A stretch of 64,000 nucleotides of DNA from Nonomuraea jabiensis (GCF_014204795.1 NZ_JACHMB010000001.1:10924501-10988500); one strand, 5' to 3'. Positions 39,888-48,450 are shown, counted from the first letter of the stretch. Notes: a model not told the origin generated them from the letters alone. Numbers and translations are program-made.

Positions 39888-40418
39888 TCATTGAGGGTGC
39901 GATGCGCCGTCGTCGGCGTCCACCAGCAGGTCGAGGTGGTGCTGGACGATGGGCTTGGCGTCAGTGGCGAGCTTCTTCACCTCGGGCGAGGAGCCGTCCC
40001 GCACCTCCGTGGCGCCGTCGGCGAGAGCCTGGCGGTGACCGGCGATCTGCGAGGCCAGCCACGCCCGGTCGAACTCCGCGCCGCTCCGGGCAGCCACCTG
40101 CTGGAGCTGGCGGCGCTGGGCGGCGCTCGGCTCGGAGGGGAGATCCACCTGTGCCTGCTCGGCCACTCGGCGAAGGTCGCGGTCCAGCTTGGTGTGATCC
40201 TTGATCAGTTTGGCGCCCAACTTGCGGACGGTTTCGCTGGCGGCCTTGTCCTGGGCGGCCTCGCCTGCCTGGATCTCGGCCAGATTGCCCTGATGGGCCT
40301 GATGCAGGAAGGTCCGGTCCTGCTCGTTCGGCTCGACTCGCGTGAGCGCCCCGGCAGCCGCCGGAGACGTCACCGAGACCGTGACGGCCAGCATGATGAG
40401 AATGATCCTGCTAGGCAT
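39888..40418 (-). CDS. DUF4142-domain secreted protein
   Basis: A 176-residue exported protein from the ATG at 40416-40418, with GAGGGGGATCCA as leader. The signal peptide is IILIMLAVTVSVTSPAAAGA. The mature helical bundle starts NEQDRTFLHQAHQGNLAEIQAGEAA and continues with LGAKLIKDHTKLDRDLRRVA and AWLASQIAGHRQALADG, the DUF4142 (ferritin-like) pattern. The function of the family is unsettled. It is divergent from the glycosyltransferase gene with about 165 bp between. Confidence 0.88.
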   Translation of the reverse strand: MPSRIILIMLAVTVSVTSPAAAGALTRVEPNEQDRTFLHQAHQGNLAEIQAGEAAQDKAASETVRKLGAKLIKDHTKLDRDLRRVAEQAQVDLPSEPSAAQRRQLQQVAARSGAEFDRAWLASQIAGHRQALADGATEVRDGSSPEVKKLATDAKPIVQHHLDLLVDADDGASHPQ

Positions 40419-40582
40419 TGGATCCCCCTCCACCGGTCGGTTGGTCGGTCCCGACCTGCTTCCCCCAGCTGACCTGCACGAACCTGTGCCGTCCACGGGT
40501 GCGGCACCGTGCCGCCGGCGTTTCGGGCCGGCCGGGCCGGGTAGCGTGCGAACCCACGGGCGCTCACCGCCAGGGGGCAACG

Positions 40583-41611
40583 GTGTCGAGTGATCCGCCG
40601 TACGGGATGATGGACTATGTCCTCCCTCTGCGCTGGGAGGACGACTCCGGCCTGGAGGAGCTGACCGCCTACCTGCGGGCCGTGTCCCGCCATGTGCGGG
40701 TCATCGTCGTCGACGGTTCCACCCCTTCGCTGTTCGGGCGGCACGCCGCCGCCTGGCGCGGTCTCGTGGTGCACGCGCACCCCGCCGATGACCTCTGTTT
40801 CGCCAACGGCAAGGTCAACGGCGTGATCACCGGCATGCGCCTGACACGTGCGGAGCACGTGATCATCGCCGATGACGACGTGCGCTACGACCGGCCCGCT
40901 CTCGCCAGGATGGATGCCCTCCTCGCCGACGCGGAGCTGGTCCGCCCCCAGAACTACTTCGCGCGCTTCCCCTGGCACGCCCGCTGGGACACCGCCAGGA
41001 CCCTCCTCAACCGCAGCCTCGGCGCCGACTACCCGGGTACGTTCGGCGTGCGCCGATCGTTCTTCATGAAGATGGGTGGCTATGACGGTGATGTGTTGTT
41101 CGAGAATCTTGAGCTCATCCGCAGCGTCCGCGCGCACGGGGGCAGGGAACTGCGCCCATTGGATCTCTACGTACGGCGCCTGCCCCCGAACGCCTCCCGC
41201 TTCTGGGACCAGCGCGTCCGGCAGGCGTACGACGATCTGGCGCAGCCCGCTCGCATGGCGCTGTTCCTGTCCGTCCTGCCCGCGCTGGCCGCCTGCGTGC
41301 GGCGGCGCCGGTACGGCCTGGTGATGGCCGCGGCCGGCTTGGCCGTGGGGCTGGCGGAGGTGGGGCGGCGGCGGGCCGGTGGCCGGCGCGTCTTTCCTGG
41401 CACGGCGGCGCTGTTCGCCCCCGTCTGGGTTCTGGAGCGGGCCGTGTGCAGCTGGCTCGCCCTCGGCGCCGCCCTCCGCGGCGGAGTGCCGTACGCCGGG
41501 CGCAGGCTCCGCCGGGCGGCCCACTCCGTCCGATGGCTACGCCAGAAGGTGTCTCGGAACCCGCTGTCGATCGGCTGCAGGCTAGGAACAGTCACCTCTC
41601 CATCAAGGTGA
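40583..41611 (+). CDS. Family 2-like glycosyltransferase with C-terminal membrane helices
   Basis: A 342-residue protein from a GTG at 40583 behind AGGGGGC. The GT-A core starts DYVLPLRWEDDSGLEEL, binds the donor through VIVVDGSTPSLFG, and has a DxD-like HVIIADDDVRYDRP motif. FGVRRSFFMKMGGYDGDVLFENLELIRSV is the acceptor side. The C-terminal 100 residues include two hydrophobic segments (LSVLPALAACVRR, LVMAAAGLAVGLAEVG), so it is membrane-associated. Acceptor and product are unknown. Confidence 0.85.
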   Translation: MSSDPPYGMMDYVLPLRWEDDSGLEELTAYLRAVSRHVRVIVVDGSTPSLFGRHAAAWRGLVVHAHPADDLCFANGKVNGVITGMRLTRAEHVIIADDDVRYDRPALARMDALLADAELVRPQNYFARFPWHARWDTARTLLNRSLGADYPGTFGVRRSFFMKMGGYDGDVLFENLELIRSVRAHGGRELRPLDLYVRRLPPNASRFWDQRVRQAYDDLAQPARMALFLSVLPALAACVRRRRYGLVMAAAGLAVGLAEVGRRRAGGRRVFPGTAALFAPVWVLERAVCSWLALGAALRGGVPYAGRRLRRAAHSVRWLRQKVSRNPLSIGCRLGTVTSPSR

Positions 41612-41672
41612 GAAGTTCCCGCCACGAACGCCCTCGCGCCCCGTGCCTGCTCATGGGTTGCCAAGGCAGCAG

Positions 41673-42827
41673 CTAAGGTCGCAGCCCCTCCGCCAGGGCC
41701 AGTGTGACCGCCACGGACAGTGCGGCCATCACCGCCATAGCTGTTGTCGTCGACGTGAACTGCGCGATTGCCCCCGCCAGTGCGGCGCCCACGCCCTGCA
41801 TGGTGAGCATGCCGGAGGAGTGCAGCCCCAGCGCGTGACCGCTCATCTCCTGCGGTGTCAGCGCCATCAGCCGCTCCTGCAGCAGCAGGCTCGCCGCGTA
41901 CCCGACCGACGCCAGCGCCACGGCCACCGCCGCCACGGGCATCCCGGGCTCCAGCGCGAACACCAGGTACGGTGCCGCCAGTAGCAGGCGCAACGGTGCG
42001 CCGAGCCGTGCCCGCCACCCGGCCGGCACGAAGCGCCCCACCAGCACGTCCCCCGCCAGCATTCCCGCCGCCGCCACGGCGAACAGCACGCCCGCCTGCT
42101 GCGGAGCGAAGGGGACGAACAGCGACTCGCAGCCGACGATCAGCCCGTTGGGCACCCACAGCGCCAAGTACACGTACCGGCGGGGGACCGACGACCACAA
42201 CCGCGCGTTCACGCGCCAGGTCGCCGCTACCGACGGCTGCCCCTCGGTTCGCGGCGGCCGGTCGCTCAGCCCGTACCGGGTGATGGCGGCCTCAGCGAGG
42301 TAGAGCCCGGCGCTGACGAGCAGGGTGCCGCGCGGGGACAGCGCGGCCACCAGCAGACCGCCGGCCGCGAATCCGCAGATCTGCAGCAAGCCCACCATCA
42401 TGTTCATTACCGAGCGACCCAGCAGGTAGCCGCTTTGCGGCAGGATCTCGTTCAGCAGCCCCCACCGGACCCCGCCGCTCAGCGAGCCCACCAGTCCGAG
42501 CCCCATCACGACCGCGAAGACCGCCCACACCGGCAGCCCCGGCACGGCCAGCACCGCGGTGCCCAAACCGAAGACCAGGGCGATGCCCGTCAGCGCGCTT
42601 CGGGGCCGCAGCCGGTCGGCGGCCGACAGTAACGCCGTGGCGCCGGCCACCTGCGCCAGTGAGGGGCCGAACATGCTCAGCGCGGCCAGCAGCGGCGACC
42701 GCGTCGCGCCGTAGACGAGCACACCCAGGGCCAGACCGCTCACCGTCGAGGCCGCCACCTGCGTGGAGGTCGCCAGAAAGAGCGGCGTGTACTCGGGCGC
42801 GCGCAACAACTGTCCATAGGTTCGCAC
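41673..42827 (-). CDS. MFS transporter
   Basis: A 384-residue major-facilitator protein with about twelve helices, beginning YTPLFLATSTQVAASTVSGLALG. The motif-A-like loop SAADRLRPRSALTG follows helix 2, and the second half begins RFVPAGWRARLGAPLRLLLA. It resembles drug-efflux-type MFS proteins with short loops. It is divergent from the winged-helix regulator at 42887, about 60 bp away, which probably represses it; the substrate is unknown. Confidence 0.88.
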   Translation of the reverse strand: MRTYGQLLRAPEYTPLFLATSTQVAASTVSGLALGVLVYGATRSPLLAALSMFGPSLAQVAGATALLSAADRLRPRSALTGIALVFGLGTAVLAVPGLPVWAVFAVVMGLGLVGSLSGGVRWGLLNEILPQSGYLLGRSVMNMMVGLLQICGFAAGGLLVAALSPRGTLLVSAGLYLAEAAITRYGLSDRPPRTEGQPSVAATWRVNARLWSSVPRRYVYLALWVPNGLIVGCESLFVPFAPQQAGVLFAVAAAGMLAGDVLVGRFVPAGWRARLGAPLRLLLAAPYLVFALEPGMPVAAVAVALASVGYAASLLLQERLMALTPQEMSGHALGLHSSGMLTMQGVGAALAGAIAQFTSTTTAMAVMAALSVAVTLALAEGLRP

Positions 42828-42865
42828 GCCGAGATCTTCACGCCGCCGTCCTGCCGGACGCTACA

Positions 42866-42885
42866 GTTTCGCAGGAGGGCGAAAC
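42866..42885 (+). promoter_or_regulatory. Inverted repeat with the Shine-Dalgarno in its loop
   Basis: GTTTCGC at 42866-42872 and GCGAAAC at 42879-42885 are perfect complements; the six bases between, AGGAGG, are the ribosome-binding site of the gene starting at 42887. In RNA this shows the site in a hairpin loop 1 bp from the start codon. In DNA the same palindrome could be the regulator's own operator. Confidence 0.6.
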
Positions 42886-42886
42886 A

Positions 42887-43843
42887 ATGGGATTGTGGCA
42901 GCTCAACGCCGACACGCTGGCGAGCAGCAGGTTCGGCGTGTCACCGTTGGCCGAGGCGACCGCGAGCCTGTTCACACTGGCGTCAAGGACGGCCGCGCAT
43001 CCCGCCGGGGAGTCCTGGCTCGCCGCCTACCTGCCCGCATTCCACAAGCGGCTCGACCCCGTCACCGCCCTACTCGTACGAGCCGCGCTGGGGCACACGT
43101 GGATCGCCGACTTCTGCGTGCCCGCACCCACGCAGGACGAGCGCACATTCGCCGAGGAGCTGGACGGCATCCGCCACACACCACCGGAAACCGCCCGCGA
43201 GGACCTGGCAGTGTCCCTGCGCGGCCGGCTTCCCACCGAGCTCGACCGCGACGATCTCCCCGAACGCATCGCCGACCTGCTGGAATGGGTGTGGACCAAC
43301 ACCGTGCTGCCCGACTGGCCGCGCCGCCGCCGCGTCATCGAGGCCGACATCGTCTCCCGCACGACCCAGCTCAGCCAGGGCGGCTGGGCGGCGGCGCTGC
43401 GGGGCCTGCGCCCCGAGATGCGCTGGCTGGGTGACGGCCGCCTGCAGATCAACGCCCACGACTACCCACCGCGAGAGATCTCCGGCGCCCAATTGCTGTT
43501 CGTCCCGGTCACGCCCGGTCACGCTTGGGTCACCTGGGACGAACCCCATCGGTATGCCGTGATCTACCCGTGCTCAGGCGTGCTGGCCGAACCGGATCGC
43601 GCGCCAGTGCCCGAGTCGCTGGGCAAGCTGCTCGGCACCGCACGGGCTGAAGTCCTCGTCCTGCTCGGAACGCCGAAGAGCACCACCCAGCTCGTGGCGT
43701 TGACCGGGCAGGGCCTAGGGTCGGTTGGCCGCCACCTGCAGGTGCTCCTCGGAGCCCACTTGATACAGCGGCGCCGGGCCGGGCGATCCGTGCTGTATTA
43801 CCTAACAGAAGCCGGCGAGGTTTTGGTGCGGGCTCAAGGCTAA
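42887..43843 (+). CDS. ArsR-like winged-helix regulator with long N-terminal domain
   Basis: A 318-residue protein. The first 230 residues (FGVSPLAEATASLFTLASR, LLEWVWTNTVLPDWPRRRR, ISGAQLLFVPVTPGHAWVTW) match the DUF5937-type domain found before ArsR helix-turn-helices in actinomycetes. The C-terminal winged helix is LGTARAEVLVLLGTPKSTTQLVAL, then GQGLGSVGRHLQVLLGAHLI and AGRSVLYYLTEAGE. No metal-binding Cys is present. It is divergent from the MFS gene, its likely target, and carries a palindrome around its ribosome-binding site. Confidence 0.85.
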   Translation: MGLWQLNADTLASSRFGVSPLAEATASLFTLASRTAAHPAGESWLAAYLPAFHKRLDPVTALLVRAALGHTWIADFCVPAPTQDERTFAEELDGIRHTPPETAREDLAVSLRGRLPTELDRDDLPERIADLLEWVWTNTVLPDWPRRRRVIEADIVSRTTQLSQGGWAAALRGLRPEMRWLGDGRLQINAHDYPPREISGAQLLFVPVTPGHAWVTWDEPHRYAVIYPCSGVLAEPDRAPVPESLGKLLGTARAEVLVLLGTPKSTTQLVALTGQGLGSVGRHLQVLLGAHLIQRRRAGRSVLYYLTEAGEVLVRAQG

Positions 43844-44208
43844 TGGCCCCTTCTCGTCCAGCCCGATGCCGGCCGCCTTCAGTTGCTCAGCCAGGGCGGC
43901 CAGGTCGAGGCCGCGGCCGAGCCGCTTGTGCTCGTGCACCACGAAGGTGACCGCCACCCCGGCCGCGCGCAGTTCCCGGGCCAGCGTGACGGCCTTGTCG
44001 AGCTCGGGCCGGACGGTGGCCCGGGGGGAGATCTTCTCGGCGAAGACGCGGGTGACGCCGGCGGCCTTGAGTGCGTCGAGCTGGGTGTCCAGGGACCGGC
44101 GAACAGTGGAGGTACGGGCGTAGCCGATCCGCGCGTGCCCGGCCGGCTCGGCGTCGGCCGCTGCCGGGCGGGGCAGCGCGTACCCAGGCCGCGTCCGGCC
44201 GGAGCCGG
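43802..44208 (-). pseudogene. Truncated Tn3-type resolvase (serine recombinase)
   Basis: A minus-strand frame reads RIGYARTSTVRRSLDTQLDALKAAG with the catalytic Ser, followed by VTRVFAEKISPRATVRPELD and VTFVVHEHKRLGRGLDLAALAEQL, the complete first 85 residues of a resolvase. It ends abruptly after AAGIGLDEKG in sequence shared with the end of the convergent regulator gene (overlap 42 bp). It also lacks an in-frame ATG; the nearby ATG at 44216-44218 is in another phase. The dimerisation helix and DNA-binding domain are missing, so it is inactive. Confidence 0.75.
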
Positions 44209-44235
44209 TGTTTCATAGGTGTTCGCTATGAAACA
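44209..44235. repeat. 10-bp perfect inverted repeat
   Basis: TGTTTCATAG and CTATGAAACA flank GTGTTCG, giving a 27-bp near-palindrome between the resolvase relic and the end of the TetR gene. It looks like a TetR- or Xre-type operator, but no intact gene starts beside it. Confidence 0.65.
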
Positions 44236-44303
44236 TTGTTTCCGTCCCCGCGGTGCGACCAACGGTCCATCTCGTGCCGCGACCTGGACCGAGCCAGCGG
44301 CGA

Positions 44304-44951
44304 TCACTCGGCAGGCTGCCGGGCGCTCGCGTCCTCAGCGTCAAAGGCTTGGAGGAAGGTGTGGGCGGCAGCGCGGGCGATCTCCTGCAGTTCGGTGTCG
44401 CCGATCTGGCGGGTGCCCATCTGGGAGCGCGCCTCCAGCGGGCCGATGAGCAGGGCCAAGAAGTGTTCGGCGGCTTGGCCGGGGTTGGCGGCGTGTAGGC
44501 GGCCGGTGAGGATGAGCCGCGCCAGCCGGTCGGCCAGCGCCTGGCTGAGACGATGCGGACCGCTCTCCACAACGATGTCGAGGATGTCGGGGAAGTGCGT
44601 GAGCTCCCCGTAAAGCAGGCGCCGCAGCGCGCAGGAGCGCCCGTCGGCATGCAGGCGCGCCAGATGGTGGCCAACCTCCTCCAGGGTGCCGCGAAGGTCG
44701 GGGCCGGGCTCGCTGAGTGGCTTCAGTGCGGCGAGTCGCTGGTCCAGCACGCTCTGGGCCGCGGCCTGGATCGCGTGGCGGAAGAGGGTCGCCTTGTCGG
44801 TGAGGTGGTTGTACACCGTGGGTTTGGCCACACCGGCCTCATCGGCGATCTCCTGCACGCAGGCCTGGGCGTAGCCCTGCCGGGCGAACACGGTGAAGGC
44901 GCCGTCCAGGATCGCCTGCCGTTTGTCGATGCGTCCGCGTGAGGTGGCCAT
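44304..44951 (-). CDS. TetR/AcrR-family repressor
   Basis: A 215-residue repressor. The helix-turn-helix is CVQEIADEAGVAKPTVYNHLTDKATLF; the ligand domain resembles the TetR_C_7 (AefR-like) group (LTHFPDILDIVVESGPHRLSQALADRL, then AEHFLALLIGPLEARSQM). It is divergent from the MFS exporter at 45029 with 78 bp between, where two GTTCA/TGAAC palindromes lie, so it should repress the MFS-SDR transcript. Confidence 0.92.
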   Translation of the reverse strand: MATSRGRIDKRQAILDGAFTVFARQGYAQACVQEIADEAGVAKPTVYNHLTDKATLFRHAIQAAAQSVLDQRLAALKPLSEPGPDLRGTLEEVGHHLARLHADGRSCALRRLLYGELTHFPDILDIVVESGPHRLSQALADRLARLILTGRLHAANPGQAAEHFLALLIGPLEARSQMGTRQIGDTELQEIARAAAHTFLQAFDAEDASARQPAE

Positions 44952-44970
44952 ATCTCGATTGTACTAACTG

Positions 44971-44986
44971 GTTCAATCACCTGAAC
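44971..44986. promoter_or_regulatory. Palindrome in the TetR-MFS gap, site 1
   Basis: GTTCA-ATCACC-TGAAC at 44971-44986, 20 bp from the TetR start. Half-sites are the same as in site 2 but in the opposite arrangement. Candidate binding site of the TetR protein. Confidence 0.5.
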
Positions 44987-45020
44987 GACTGAGTTGCATT
45001 GAATTAGTGAGATCACTACT

Positions 45021-45038
45021 TTGAACCCATGAGTTCAA
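45021..45038. promoter_or_regulatory. Palindrome over the MFS start codon, site 2
   Basis: TTGAAC-CCATGA-GTTCAA: 6-bp perfect arms with the MFS ATG in the centre. A repressor here would sit on the start codon, unusual unless the transcript is leaderless, which would also explain the lack of a ribosome-binding site. Confidence 0.55.
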
Positions 45039-46330
45039 TATCTCCAGATGACCGTCTGGACCGGCCACTCCTCGCCTTGATCGGGGTCGTCCTGCTCGGC
45101 GGCTTGCTGGGCATTCTCAACAGCACGATGGCCGCAGTCGCCGCCACGACGCCGGCGAGCGCCCTGGACGCCTCGCTCAGCACGGTCGGCTGGGCCTCCA
45201 CCGGCTTCCTGCTCGCCGTCACCGCCACCATCCCCTTCACCACCTGGGCCGTCGACAAGTACGGCGGACGGCGGCTGTGGCTGGCCGGCCTGGCGGTGTT
45301 CATCGCCGGATCGCTGGCCGCCGGACTGGCCTGGAACGCCGGCAGCCTGATCGCCTTCCGCACCCTGCAGGGCTTCGGCGCGGGGCTGCTCGACCCGCTC
45401 GTGCTGATCCTGCTGGCCCGCGCGGCCGGACCGGCACGCGCAGGCCGCGTCATGGGCCTGATGGGCGTGGCGCTGTCCCTCGGCCCGGTCCTGGGGCCGA
45501 TCGCGGGCGGCGCCGTCCTGGGCGGCCTGTCGTGGCGGTGGATGTTCCTGCTCAGCGTGCCCGTCGGCCTGATCGCGTACCTGCTGGCCGTACGCGTGCT
45601 GCCCGCAGACTCCCCGGCCGGGCGACACCCGGCGGTCCGGCTCGACGTCCTGGGGCTGGCCCTGCTCGCGCCGGGGTTCTCCGCGATGGTCCTGGCCCTG
45701 TCGCAGACGGCCGAGCACGGAGGATTCACCGCGTGGCAGGTGCTGCTGCCGCTGGCCGCGGGCATCGTCCTGATCAGCGGCTACGTCCTGCACGCGCTCG
45801 GCTCCCGCCGCACGCCGCCGCTGATCGATGTGCGGCTGTTCACCAGCCGGGGGTTCACCGCCAGCGTCACCATCATGGGCCTGGGCGGCGCGATCGCCAT
45901 GCCGCTTGCCGGACGCCTGTCGGACCGGATCGGAGCTCGTGGCCTGGCCGCAGGCGGCGCGCTCGTGGCCGGGCTCAGCGCCCTGGCCTTCACCCAGATC
46001 GACGCCGACACCAGCCAGGCGTGGCCGGTGCTGGCGGCGCTGACCATCGGCCTGGGCATGGGCTGCTTCAGCGCGCCGACGATGGGCTCGCTCTACCGGA
46101 GCCTGCCCGGCCCGCTGGTCGCGCAGGGAAGTTCGGTCCTCAACCAGCTCGGCGCCGCACTCGGCATCGCCCTGGTCCCCCTCATGCTGCAGACCTCCGC
46201 GGACGCGATCACCGGCCTCCACAGTGTCTTCTGGCTCGTCACCGTGCTCATCGCGGCCGTGCTCGTCGCGACCTCGCTGCTGCCCAGCCGCACCCACTCC
46301 GAACTCACCACCACAGCAAGGGCGTTCTGA
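45029..46330 (+). CDS. MFS drug exporter (DHA2-like) with apparent internal deletion
   Basis: A 433-residue transporter: LDRPLLALIGVVLLGGLLGILN, motif C-like ALSLGPVLGPIAGGAVLG and GWASTGFLLAVTATIPF. DHA2 proteins of this group have about 470 residues. Near residue 283 (about 45875), SVTIMGL runs directly into GGAIAMPLAGRLSDRIG, whereas relatives have about 35 residues there (one loop and most of a helix pair). The frame is kept. The missing stretch would lie between two similar MGL-G strings, suggesting deletion by short-repeat recombination. Transport activity is doubtful. It shares ATGA with the next gene. Confidence 0.82.
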   Translation: MSSISPDDRLDRPLLALIGVVLLGGLLGILNSTMAAVAATTPASALDASLSTVGWASTGFLLAVTATIPFTTWAVDKYGGRRLWLAGLAVFIAGSLAAGLAWNAGSLIAFRTLQGFGAGLLDPLVLILLARAAGPARAGRVMGLMGVALSLGPVLGPIAGGAVLGGLSWRWMFLLSVPVGLIAYLLAVRVLPADSPAGRHPAVRLDVLGLALLAPGFSAMVLALSQTAEHGGFTAWQVLLPLAAGIVLISGYVLHALGSRRTPPLIDVRLFTSRGFTASVTIMGLGGAIAMPLAGRLSDRIGARGLAAGGALVAGLSALAFTQIDADTSQAWPVLAALTIGLGMGCFSAPTMGSLYRSLPGPLVAQGSSVLNQLGAALGIALVPLMLQTSADAITGLHSVFWLVTVLIAAVLVATSLLPSRTHSELTTTARAF

Positions 46331-46824
46331 TGACCAGCACCGCGAAGACCATCGTGATCAGTGGCGGCACCGACGGCATGGGTCGGGCCCTGGCCTCCAC
46401 CTACCTGGACCGAGGCGACACCGTGGTGATCATCGGCCGCGATGCGGCCAAAGCGGCCACGCTGCCCGGAGCCCACTTCATCCTCGCGGACCTGAGCCTG
46501 GCCAGCGAGAACAGAAGAGTTCTCGAGGAAATCAACGCCCGCTACCCCGCCGTGGACGCGCTGGTGCCGTGCGCCCGCTACTTCCGGTCGAACCGGTTCG
46601 TCACCGCCGAGGGCGTCGCCCGCCATCCCACCGGCCCCACCTGCTACGTGCTGATCAACCCCGGCCCCGTCTCGACCAGCTTTGCCGGCGACTACGATCC
46701 AGCCACTGCCGCCCACGTCGCGGCGCTCCAGAGGCACGGCGCCCCCGTCGGGGAAGGCATCAAACCGATCATCGCCCGCCTCGACAACCTCACCCGCCAC
46801 CTGCTGCGCTCTCAGGAGAAGTGA
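46330..46824 (+). CDS. SDR-family protein with large internal deletion
   Basis: A 164-residue product starting in the ATGA overlap. The N-terminal Rossmann part is normal (IVISGGTDGMGRALASTYLD, VVIIGRDAAKA, VDALVPCARYFRSNRFVTAEG). At about residue 96 (near 46618) it jumps to RHPTGPTCYVLINPGPVSTSF, the C-terminal region. About 100 residues carrying the catalytic Ser and YxxxK are absent, so it cannot act as a dehydrogenase. The frame is intact, suggesting a recent event. It is second in the TetR-controlled operon. Confidence 0.72.
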   Translation: MTSTAKTIVISGGTDGMGRALASTYLDRGDTVVIIGRDAAKAATLPGAHFILADLSLASENRRVLEEINARYPAVDALVPCARYFRSNRFVTAEGVARHPTGPTCYVLINPGPVSTSFAGDYDPATAAHVAALQRHGAPVGEGIKPIIARLDNLTRHLLRSQEK

Positions 46825-46828
46825 ACCC

Positions 46829-47971
46829 ATGACCCAGACATGGATCGCGGCGTTCAGATCCGCTCCCGTCAGCCCGTATGAGCCGACACTCGTTTACCCC
46901 TCCCGCAGCTTCAACAACCAGACCCTCCGCCAAATCGTCCGCGTCCGCGGCGGTGGCGACCACCTACGTGTACGGTTCAGCAACCTGTACGGCAAGGAAC
47001 CGCTCACCATCGCCCGCACCCGCGTCGCGCTCCACGCCACCGGATCCGCGATCGCCCCGGGCACCGACATCGAGGTCACCTTCGGCCACACCTCCGACGT
47101 GACCATCGATGCCGGGCACGAGGCCGTGAGCGACCCGGTCGGCCTCGCCACGACCACCGAGACCGACCTGGTGATCAGCACCTACTACGCGACGCCCTGT
47201 GGACCCGCCACCTACCACCCGTTCGCCCTGCGGACCGGCTACGTCGCCGCTGGCGACGCCACCTCCCAGCCAGGACTCCTCCACCCGGAAGAAGTCGAAC
47301 CCCGCTTCCACCTCACCGGGGTCGATGTGCTGACATCCCCCGGCCGCCGCGTCGTGGCCGCCTTCGGCGACTCGCTGTCCGACGGCGTGGGCAGCACGCC
47401 CGGAGCCAACCTGCGCTACACCGACCAGTTGGCCCATCGCACCGCCGCAGCGGATATGTCCGTCATCAACCTGGGCATCGCCGGCAACCGGCTGCTCACC
47501 GACGTCTTCGGGGAGAGCGGAACCGCCCGGTTCGACCGCGACGTGCTCGCCGCACCCGGAGTCACCCACCTCATCCTGGAGCTCGGGCTGAATGACATCT
47601 GCCTCCCGGGAATGCTGGGAACCCCCCAGGTGTCCGCAGATGAGCTCATCGACGGATACACCACCATCGCCGAACGCGCCCGGCGTCATGGTCTGACAAC
47701 GATCATCACGACCCTCACGCCGTTCAGCGGCGCCGAGGCGATCAGCTCCGGATTCGACAACCCCGAGAACGAGGAACTTCGCCAGCGCATCAACCGGTGG
47801 ATCCGCACCAGCAGAGAGTTCGACGCAGTAGCCGACCTCGACCGGGCCCTGCGCCACCCCGCGGCCCCGGCCACCTTGTACCCCGACTACGACAGCGGCG
47901 ATCACATCCACCCCAACGACGCCGGAGCTCAAGCCATGGCCGACACGATCGCCAAGGCCCTTCAGGTCTGA
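46829..47971 (+). CDS. SGNH/GDSL-type hydrolase
   Basis: A 380-residue esterase/lipase-fold protein. An N-terminal beta domain of about 170 residues (TWIAAFRSAPVSPYEPT, then VRFSNLYGKEPLTIARTRVAL) precedes the SGNH core: VVAAFGDSLSDGVGS (nucleophile Ser), GIAGNRLL (Gly), LELGLNDICLPG (Asn) and DHIHPNDAGAQAMAD (Asp/His). No signal peptide, so probably cytoplasmic. CAGGAGAAG precedes the ATG, 4 bp after the SDR stop, so it belongs to the same operon. Substrate, an ester or acetylated sugar, unknown. Confidence 0.88.
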   Translation: MTQTWIAAFRSAPVSPYEPTLVYPSRSFNNQTLRQIVRVRGGGDHLRVRFSNLYGKEPLTIARTRVALHATGSAIAPGTDIEVTFGHTSDVTIDAGHEAVSDPVGLATTTETDLVISTYYATPCGPATYHPFALRTGYVAAGDATSQPGLLHPEEVEPRFHLTGVDVLTSPGRRVVAAFGDSLSDGVGSTPGANLRYTDQLAHRTAAADMSVINLGIAGNRLLTDVFGESGTARFDRDVLAAPGVTHLILELGLNDICLPGMLGTPQVSADELIDGYTTIAERARRHGLTTIITTLTPFSGAEAISSGFDNPENEELRQRINRWIRTSREFDAVADLDRALRHPAAPATLYPDYDSGDHIHPNDAGAQAMADTIAKALQV

Positions 47972-48110
47972 CGCAGACGCCCGTCGGGGACGAGTGACCC
48001 AACTGCGCCGACACCCTGGGTCTGTCCAGGCACAGCCTGGAAGGTGACCACGCCGGGGCGAGCAAGGGCTCAGCCTCGCCCTGGCCCCGGCCACCGCCGG
48101 TCTGCTCCGC

Positions 48111-48450
48111 CTACGTCTCAACGGCACAGACCGGCTTGGGCCTCCACCACGTGGAAGGGATCACCGGGAAGTTGATGCGGTCGTACTGGATCGGTGACAG
48201 CCGCGCGCACATCTCATCGGTGACCGGGAAACCCTGCTCGCGCAGGTGCTTGACGGCCGCATCCAGATACAGGCTGTTCCACCACACGACCGCGTTCAAC
48301 GCCAGACCTAGACCACCCAGCTGATCCTCAAGGCCCTCCCGGTAGCGCTGGCGCAACTGGCCTCGAAAATACGGCCGTAGTGGGCGAACGCCTCGCCCAG
48401 GCCGCTAGGGCGCTCAACCAGGGCAAACAGCCCTCGTCACCGAATCGTCG
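48111..48450 (-). pseudogene. Tn3-family transposase C-terminal relic
   Basis: The last 81 codons, ending at 48111, read RQRYREGLEDQLGGLGLALNAVVWWNSLYLDAAVKHL then GFPVTDEMCARLSPIQYDRINFPVIP. This is the C-terminus of Tn3-family transposases (GxxDQLxALGLxLNAVVLWNTxY). Upstream an AFAHYGRIF piece is in another phase, and the DDE catalytic residues are gone. No terminal inverted repeat was found to its left, where the end of the element would be. No other gene is seen in 47972-48550. Confidence 0.75.

Noticed and set aside
44209..48450. Possible single decayed Tn3 transposon bounded by the resolvase and transposase relics
   Set aside because: The transposase C-terminus faces left, so the element end should lie near 48.0 kb and the element to its right; no terminal inverted repeats were found, so the genes between cannot be assigned as its cargo.
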